Of a stretch of 10,437 nt of DNA, positions 7,085 through 10,437 are shown in pieces. The notes under the pieces were generated by a model. The model had not been told where the DNA came from and did not search any database. It saw nothing but the letters and a program-made list of their open reading frames with translations. Each line of letters opens with the position of its first letter. Position 1 is the first letter of the stretch. The position numbers and the translations under genes were made by a program. The stretch comes from Dehalococcoidia bacterium (GTDB lineage: Bacteria > Chloroflexota > Dehalococcoidia > GIF9 > UBA5629): the NCBI GenBank assembly GCA_007280145.1, contig QYPU01000101.1:1-10437 (forward strand). Reading direction: 5' to 3'.

Positions 7085-7153
7085 GTAAACAGTCGATAGC
7101 CGAGAGTCAAGAGTCAAAAGGTTTTTTGATGATTTGGATTTAGAGAAATAAAC

Positions 7154-7200
7154 ATGTAGTGCGAGAAATGTCATTGCGAGCGAAGCGAAGCAACCTGGTC
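7154..7200 (-). repeat. Second dispersed-repeat type with a shared ATGTAG end
   Basis: It starts with ATGTAGTGC like the two-hairpin repeats, but continues with GAGAAATGTCATTGCGAG and the tandem-like CGAAGCGAAG. On the minus strand, CTTCGCTTCGCTCGCAATGAC (7170-7190) matches 3209-3229 at all but two positions and 8632-8652 at all but three. The right boundary is uncertain and is placed at the end of the repeat-like sequence. Confidence 0.6.
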
Positions 7201-7253
7201 TCACCCGTTACCCCAGGCTATGTGTCACTAATCATATGGACGAGTACAATATA

Positions 7254-7282
7254 TTGCTCACCCCACCCGGCTCTGGTATCAT
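7254..7282 (+). promoter_or_regulatory. Possible promoter of the deacetylase gene
   Basis: TTGCTC (7254-7259), a 17-base spacer and TATCAT (7277-7282), with TGG in the extended -10 position, would start transcription near 7289, some 50 bases before the ATG at 7339. The -10 matches consensus at 5 of 6 positions, the -35 only in TTG. It lies downstream of the repeats, so they would not be in this transcript. Confidence 0.4.
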
Positions 7283-7338
7283 AGGAAGAGAGCACCTACA
7301 GCTCAACCACTCAACGTTTTGAAGGACATACAACTACG

Positions 7339-8376
7339 ATGAGAGTCGGCTTGATTTACGACCCAGTCTATCTGGAGCATGATACCGGGACACATGTCGA
7401 GAACGCCCAGAGACTGATAGCCACTATGTCTCTCCTAGAAGAAACGCAGCTTAAAGATAAGCTTATTTCCCTACCACCACGCCCAGCCACAGTGGATGAG
7501 ATATCAACGGTACACGCCCGAGAATACATTTCCCACATCCAAAACCAAACTGAAAAAGGTGGCGGCTGGCTCGATGGTGATACTGTAACATCACCGGGCT
7601 CGTACAAAGCAGCTACCTATGCTGCCGGTGGTGTTATTACAGCAGTTGAAGCGGTGATGACTAAAAAAGTCGATAGTGCCTTCGCTTTAGTTAGACCCCC
7701 GGGACACCACGCTACCTGCTGGCAGGCAATGGGTTTTTGTCTACTCAACAACATAGCCATAGCTGCCAAGTATGCTCTGGCAAACTTCGATATCGAGCGA
7801 GTCCTCGTCGTTGATTTCGATATCCACCACGGCAACGGCACACAGGACACCTTTTATGCTGACCCACATGTCCTTTATTTCTCTACCCACCAATACCCTT
7901 TTTACCCCGGAACCGGAAGTATTAATGAAATTGGAGCTCGGGATGGCGAAGGATTTACCGTTAACGTCCCCCTCATCGCCGGCTGGGGCGATGAGGAATA
8001 CCAGGCAGTCTTTGAAGATGTCCTGGCACCAATAACCAGGCGCTTCGAACCACAGCTTATTCTGGTCTCCGCTGGCTACGATGCCCACTGGGCTGATAGC
8101 ATCGCCCTGATGCAGGTAAGCGTCACCGGCTTTGCCCGTATGGTAGAAATTACAAAAATCCTGGCTGACACATTATGCCAAGGAAATCTGGTCTTTACTT
8201 TAGAGGGCGGTTATCATCTCGAGGCATTGCCTTTTTCAATAAAAGCCACATTCGATACCCTTCTGGGGAATCGTGAAATTGATGACCCTCTGGGCAAACG
8301 AGAAACAAAGGAAAAACCTGTCGACTTCGATAACTTCATAAGAATAGTGAAGGATACCCACCACATAAAAATATAG
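7339..8376 (+). CDS. Histone deacetylase / AcuC-family zinc amidohydrolase
   Basis: The 345-residue protein has the full arginase-deacetylase fold signature. RPPGHHA (119-125) carries the paired catalytic His123/His124, and GFCLLNNIAIAA follows. VVDFDIHHGNGTQ (157-169) supplies zinc ligands Asp161 and His163. SAGYDAHWAD (244-253) has the third ligand Asp248, and LEGGYHLEAL (288-297) has the transition-state Tyr292. N-terminal HDTGTHVENAQRL matches the family's 'HPE/R' entry loop. Bacterial members remove acetyl groups from acetyl-lysine, acetyl-polyamines or other small amides; the substrate here cannot be chosen, and neither a polyamine nor an acetoin gene is near. It is cytoplasmic and a stand-alone gene with its own probable promoter. 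GAAGGA at 7321-7326 is a rather distant (12-base) ribosome-binding site, but the N-terminus MRVGLIYDPVYLEHD fits the family start. Confidence 0.93.
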   Translation: MRVGLIYDPVYLEHDTGTHVENAQRLIATMSLLEETQLKDKLISLPPRPATVDEISTVHAREYISHIQNQTEKGGGWLDGDTVTSPGSYKAATYAAGGVITAVEAVMTKKVDSAFALVRPPGHHATCWQAMGFCLLNNIAIAAKYALANFDIERVLVVDFDIHHGNGTQDTFYADPHVLYFSTHQYPFYPGTGSINEIGARDGEGFTVNVPLIAGWGDEEYQAVFEDVLAPITRRFEPQLILVSAGYDAHWADSIALMQVSVTGFARMVEITKILADTLCQGNLVFTLEGGYHLEALPFSIKATFDTLLGNREIDDPLGKRETKEKPVDFDNFIRIVKDTHHIKI

Positions 8377-8483
8377 CCCATTCCTCACGGGAGCACTCAG
8401 CAAAGCTGAAGCCCGATGATATCTGTCTTACATTATGCCAGCTAATGCCATGTACCCTTTTAAGGTCACCCCTAAGCCATCTA

Positions 8484-8549
8484 ATGTAGCGCAGCCTTTT
8501 AAGGCTGCCTGAGGTTGGCAATGGGTGGGGCTGAAGCCCCGCACTACAT
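8484..8549 (+). repeat. Two-hairpin dispersed repeat, copy 2 (complete)
   Basis: Sixty-six bases run from ATGTAGCGC to GCACTACAT, terminal inverted repeats with one mismatch. Hairpin 1 is GCAGCCTT-TT-AAGGCTGC (8491-8508) and hairpin 2 is GGGGCT-GA-AGCCCC (8527-8540). Its first 49 bases recur exactly at 8579-8627, 95 bases downstream, as a direct repeat; the copy at 7011 is its inverted, diverged relative. Confidence 0.85.
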
Positions 8550-8578
8550 ATTCTGTCTCTTATTCCCCAAAACGTAAC

Positions 8579-8666
8579 ATGTAGCGCAGCCTTTTAAGGC
8601 TGCCTGAGGTTGGCAATGGGTGGGGCTAATGCCTCGCTTTGCTCACAATGACATTTCGCACTGCAC
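8579..8666 (+). repeat. Chimeric dispersed repeat, copy 3
   Basis: Bases 8579-8627 are identical to the first 49 bases of copy 2, including hairpin 1 and the GGGGCT left arm. The expected right arm of hairpin 2 and GCACTACAT end are then missing. Instead 8632-8666 follows the second repeat type: CCTCGCTTTGCTCACAATGAC, then ATTTC and GCACTGCACT, the counterpart of the reverse strand of 7154-7190. The two families share the GCACT[A/G]CA terminus. Confidence 0.75.
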
Positions 8667-8682
8667 TCAGGACAGAGCTAGT

Positions 8683-9600
8683 TCAGGCAGGCTTCCTGGC
8701 AAACCCCAGCCAGGAAAAGAACCTGCCCCACTCACCCTTATCCCAAACTACCAGCAGCGGGGCAGCAATGCACATGGAACTATAAGTGCCGCTAATAAGG
8801 CCGATGAGCAGCACCAGGATGAAATAGCGAATAGTGATTCCGCCGAAAAGTAAAACAGCCAGAATAACAAACAGCGTCGTCAGGCTGGTATTTAGAGACC
8901 GAGCTATTGTCTCCAGAATACTTGAGTTTACCGTAACTTCAAAGTCCTTGCTTATACCCTTGCTCACATTCTCCCGAATCCGGTCAAAGACAACAACCGT
9001 ATTATTGACGCTGTAGCCAACAACAGTAAGCATGCCAGTGATAAACATGGCATCAATTTGAACCCCAGCTACCCAGCCCAAAATAGAGAAAACACCCATG
9101 ACCACCAGTACATCATGAATTAGCGCTATAATGGCACACGTGCCCCAGCGGAATGGCTTAGGCATACGACGAAATGCCCAGGCGATATAGAACAACATAA
9201 ACACTGCAGCAATCCCTATGGCAATAGCTGCATTGCGCCCAGTTTCAGTAGCTATAATCGGGGACACCGTATAATAATCACGCACAGTGACCTCAGTGTT
9301 TAGGTCTGCTCCCAGACTGCTGATTAGCTCTTGCTTCTCCTCAGTTGATATCTCTCTAACACGGACAAAGAAATCGCCCTCACCAGTGCGTTGAATCATT
9401 GCCTTGTCATAACCCAAGCCAGACAGTTCCTGGCGCAGTTGGTTTTGCTCCACTTCAGCATCAAAGCGAAGCGTCATAGTAGTACCGCTGCTGAAGTCAA
9501 CCCCTGGCTCAAGCCCAAAGATAGCCAGCGAGATTATGCCCGGTATGATTACCACTGCCGATATAAGGAAAAACCAGAATCGCTTGCCCAAAATATCCAT
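8683..9600 (-). CDS. secF: Protein translocase subunit SecF
   Basis: The 305-residue membrane protein has the normal SecF length and order. The first membrane helix lies at about 8-28, followed by the signature GLEPGVDFSSGT (29-40), where most family members have GVDFTGG or GVDFSGG. A periplasmic P1 domain follows (about 40-118), then five helices from about 122 to 286. The helix with VGYSVNNTVVVFDRIRE (194-210) carries the Asn and Asp residues linked to proton movement, and ISGTYSSMCIAAPLL lies in the last helix. With SecD it uses the proton gradient to help exported proteins leave SecYEG. The ATG shares one base with the secD stop (TAATG) and GGAG lies 10 bases upstream, so it is translationally coupled to secD. 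The stop is followed closely by the chimeric repeat. Confidence 0.96.
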   Translation of the reverse strand: MDILGKRFWFFLISAVVIIPGIISLAIFGLEPGVDFSSGTTMTLRFDAEVEQNQLRQELSGLGYDKAMIQRTGEGDFFVRVREISTEEKQELISSLGADLNTEVTVRDYYTVSPIIATETGRNAAIAIGIAAVFMLFYIAWAFRRMPKPFRWGTCAIIALIHDVLVVMGVFSILGWVAGVQIDAMFITGMLTVVGYSVNNTVVVFDRIRENVSKGISKDFEVTVNSSILETIARSLNTSLTTLFVILAVLLFGGITIRYFILVLLIGLISGTYSSMCIAAPLLVVWDKGEWGRFFSWLGFARKPA

Positions 9601-10437
9601 TATCTCTGAACTCCGTAAGCCGATGGACTAGTTACCGCACGGACTACAAAACGCAGGAATGTCCGTGTAACCACGATTGCTGAAAACATACTCAAAGCAA
9701 CACCAATGAATAAGGTCAGGGCAAAACCTCTAACCATGAATGCCCCTAGCGTCCCGCCAAACCAATAAAGAACAATGCAGGCAATAAAAGTAGTAACATT
9801 GCTATCGCGGATAGCTGGCCAGGCGCGATTGAAACCGGTTTCAACCGCAGCACCTAAAGTACGTCCCGACCGCAACTCCTCCTTCATCCGCTCAAAGATA
9901 AGCACGTTGGCATCTACCGCCATGCCTATCGACAAAATCAAAGCGGCTACACCTGGCAAGGTCAAAGTTATCGGAACCAGCTTGAAAATTGCCGCCAACA
10001 AAACGCTATAAACAACCAGAGCACAAATAGCCACGAACCCGGACACACGATAATAAAGGACCATGAACAGCACTATTAACGCCAGTCCGATAGCTCCAGC
10101 TATAATGCTCTTTTTGATGGAATCAGCCCCCAGGGTGGCATCCACATCCTGCTCCTGGATAATCTTCAGCGGCACATCCAGAGAACCAGAGTTAAGCTGT
10201 ATAGCTAGCGTCCTGGCTTCCTCCATACTCAAACCGGTAATAACCCCCCTCTCCTCAATTACCGCTTGGACTGTCGGCCACGAGATAGGCTCACCATCCA
10301 GGTATATGCCCAGAGGTTTGTGCAAATTGCGCTTGGTAATCTGTTCGAAAAGCACCGCGCCTTCCTCGTCCCACTCGAAAGCTACCTCAGGCTCATTGAG
10401 CTGCTGGCTTAAGTCCACATAAGCATTAGGCTTGAGA
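9600..10437 (-). CDS. secD: Protein translocase subunit SecD, 5' end missing
   Basis: The frame runs open through the window edge. Six further residues (LKPNAY) precede the GTG at 10418, and that codon lies within the conserved domain, so it is not the start. About 278 residues, the C-terminal part of a protein usually 400-500 long, are visible. They comprise the end of the periplasmic P1 domain (VAFEWDEEGAVLFEQIT, GIYLDGEPISWPTV, then LNSGSLDVPLKI and TLGADSI), followed by five membrane helices. The helix LILSIGMAVDANVLIFERMKEELR carries the conserved Asp of the proton path. Domains are intact and the stop overlaps the secF ATG. The promoter and any yajC lie outside the window. Confidence 0.95.
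   Translation of the reverse strand, partial: LKPNAYVDLSQQLNEPEVAFEWDEEGAVLFEQITKRNLHKPLGIYLDGEPISWPTVQAVIEERGVITGLSMEEARTLAIQLNSGSLDVPLKIIQEQDVDATLGADSIKKSIIAGAIGLALIVLFMVLYYRVSGFVAICALVVYSVLLAAIFKLVPITLTLPGVAALILSIGMAVDANVLIFERMKEELRSGRTLGAAVETGFNRAWPAIRDSNVTTFIACIVLYWFGGTLGAFMVRGFALTLFIGVALSMFSAIVVTRTFLRFVVRAVTSPSAYGVQR

Larger units (their letters stand above)
6855..7338. other. Divergent intergenic region between nurA and the deacetylase gene
   Basis: This 484-base gap has no convincing coding frame on either strand. From left to right it holds the nurA leader and promoter, about 100 bases without recognisable signals, the two-hairpin repeat at 7011-7084, a small tandem GAGTCAA pair at 7104-7117, a second repeat type at 7154-7200, and a plus-strand promoter candidate before the deacetylase gene. 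Repeat insertions appear to have expanded the gap. Confidence 0.75.
8377..8682. other. Convergent intergenic region filled with repeats
   Basis: This 306-base gap between the deacetylase and secF genes has no supported ORF. About 70 bases of plain sequence are followed by ATGTACCCTTTTAAGGTCAC (8450-8469), perhaps a decayed repeat end around the palindrome CCTTTTAAGG. Then come a complete two-hairpin repeat (8484-8549) and a chimeric copy (8579-8666) that ends 16 bases from the secF stop. The hairpins may take the place of terminators for both genes; none has a proper T-run. Confidence 0.7.

Noticed and set aside
7104..7117. Tandem GAGTCAA pair
   Set aside because: Only two short units; too little to call a regulatory or satellite repeat.
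8170..8440. ACATTATGCCA occurring at 8170-8180 and 8430-8440
   Set aside because: An 11-base match, one copy inside coding sequence, with no extension on either side; most likely chance.
8491..8508. Hairpin GCAGCCTT-TT-AAGGCTGC as an intrinsic terminator of the deacetylase gene
   Set aside because: No T-run follows on either strand, and the hairpin is an internal part of a dispersed repeat.
8484..8666. CRISPR-like array
   Set aside because: Only two repeat copies with hairpins, no regular spacers and no cas genes.
8620..8853. Plus-strand ORF of 77 codons
   Set aside because: It begins inside a dispersed repeat and runs antisense through the secF 3' end; no family likeness or ribosome-binding site.

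Overview
The window looks like ordinary chromosomal DNA from a free-living bacterium of medium GC content. Densely packed genes, TTG and GTG starts, small palindromic dispersed repeats and a bacterial HerA-NurA pair would fit an uncultured Chloroflexota lineage (Dehalococcoidia-like). That placement is an inference from general resemblance: there is no rRNA or other marker here to prove it. No phage, plasmid, insertion sequence, CRISPR array, tRNA or rRNA is visible.

Layout. (1) Positions 1-3115, plus strand: a zinc peptidase of the MA type (5' end outside the window), then radC directly abutting it, then a family 5 (oligopeptide/dipeptide type) ABC-transporter solute-binding lipoprotein with no permease or ATPase gene nearby. 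(2) 3116-3257: a convergent gap holding a hairpin-forming repeat. (3) 3258-6854, minus strand, transcribed in the order nurA, a 20-residue lysine-rich ORF, a 196-residue protein with a HAS-barrel-like N-terminus, herA. A good sigma-70-type promoter lies just before nurA and argues for a nurA start 10 codons inside the longest open frame. (4) 6855-7338: a divergent gap with two dispersed repeats and promoters facing both ways. (5) 7339-8376, plus strand: a histone-deacetylase/AcuC-family zinc amidohydrolase with all metal ligands. (6) 8377-8682: a convergent gap filled by two further repeat copies, one of them chimeric. (7) 8683-10437, minus strand: secD (5' end outside the window) and secF, overlapping by one base.

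How the genes work together. NurA nuclease and HerA hexameric translocase form the known DNA end-resection pair. The lysine-rich ORF and the HAS-like protein sit between them in the same operon and are the best candidates for unrecognised partners. SecD and SecF form the proton-driven accessory complex of the Sec translocon. The peptidase-radC-binding-protein run looks co-transcribed, but I see no shared pathway. The most interesting items are the four-gene herA-nurA cassette, a Cys/His cluster within NurA, and the family of two-hairpin repeats with a compensatory base change and a hybrid copy.
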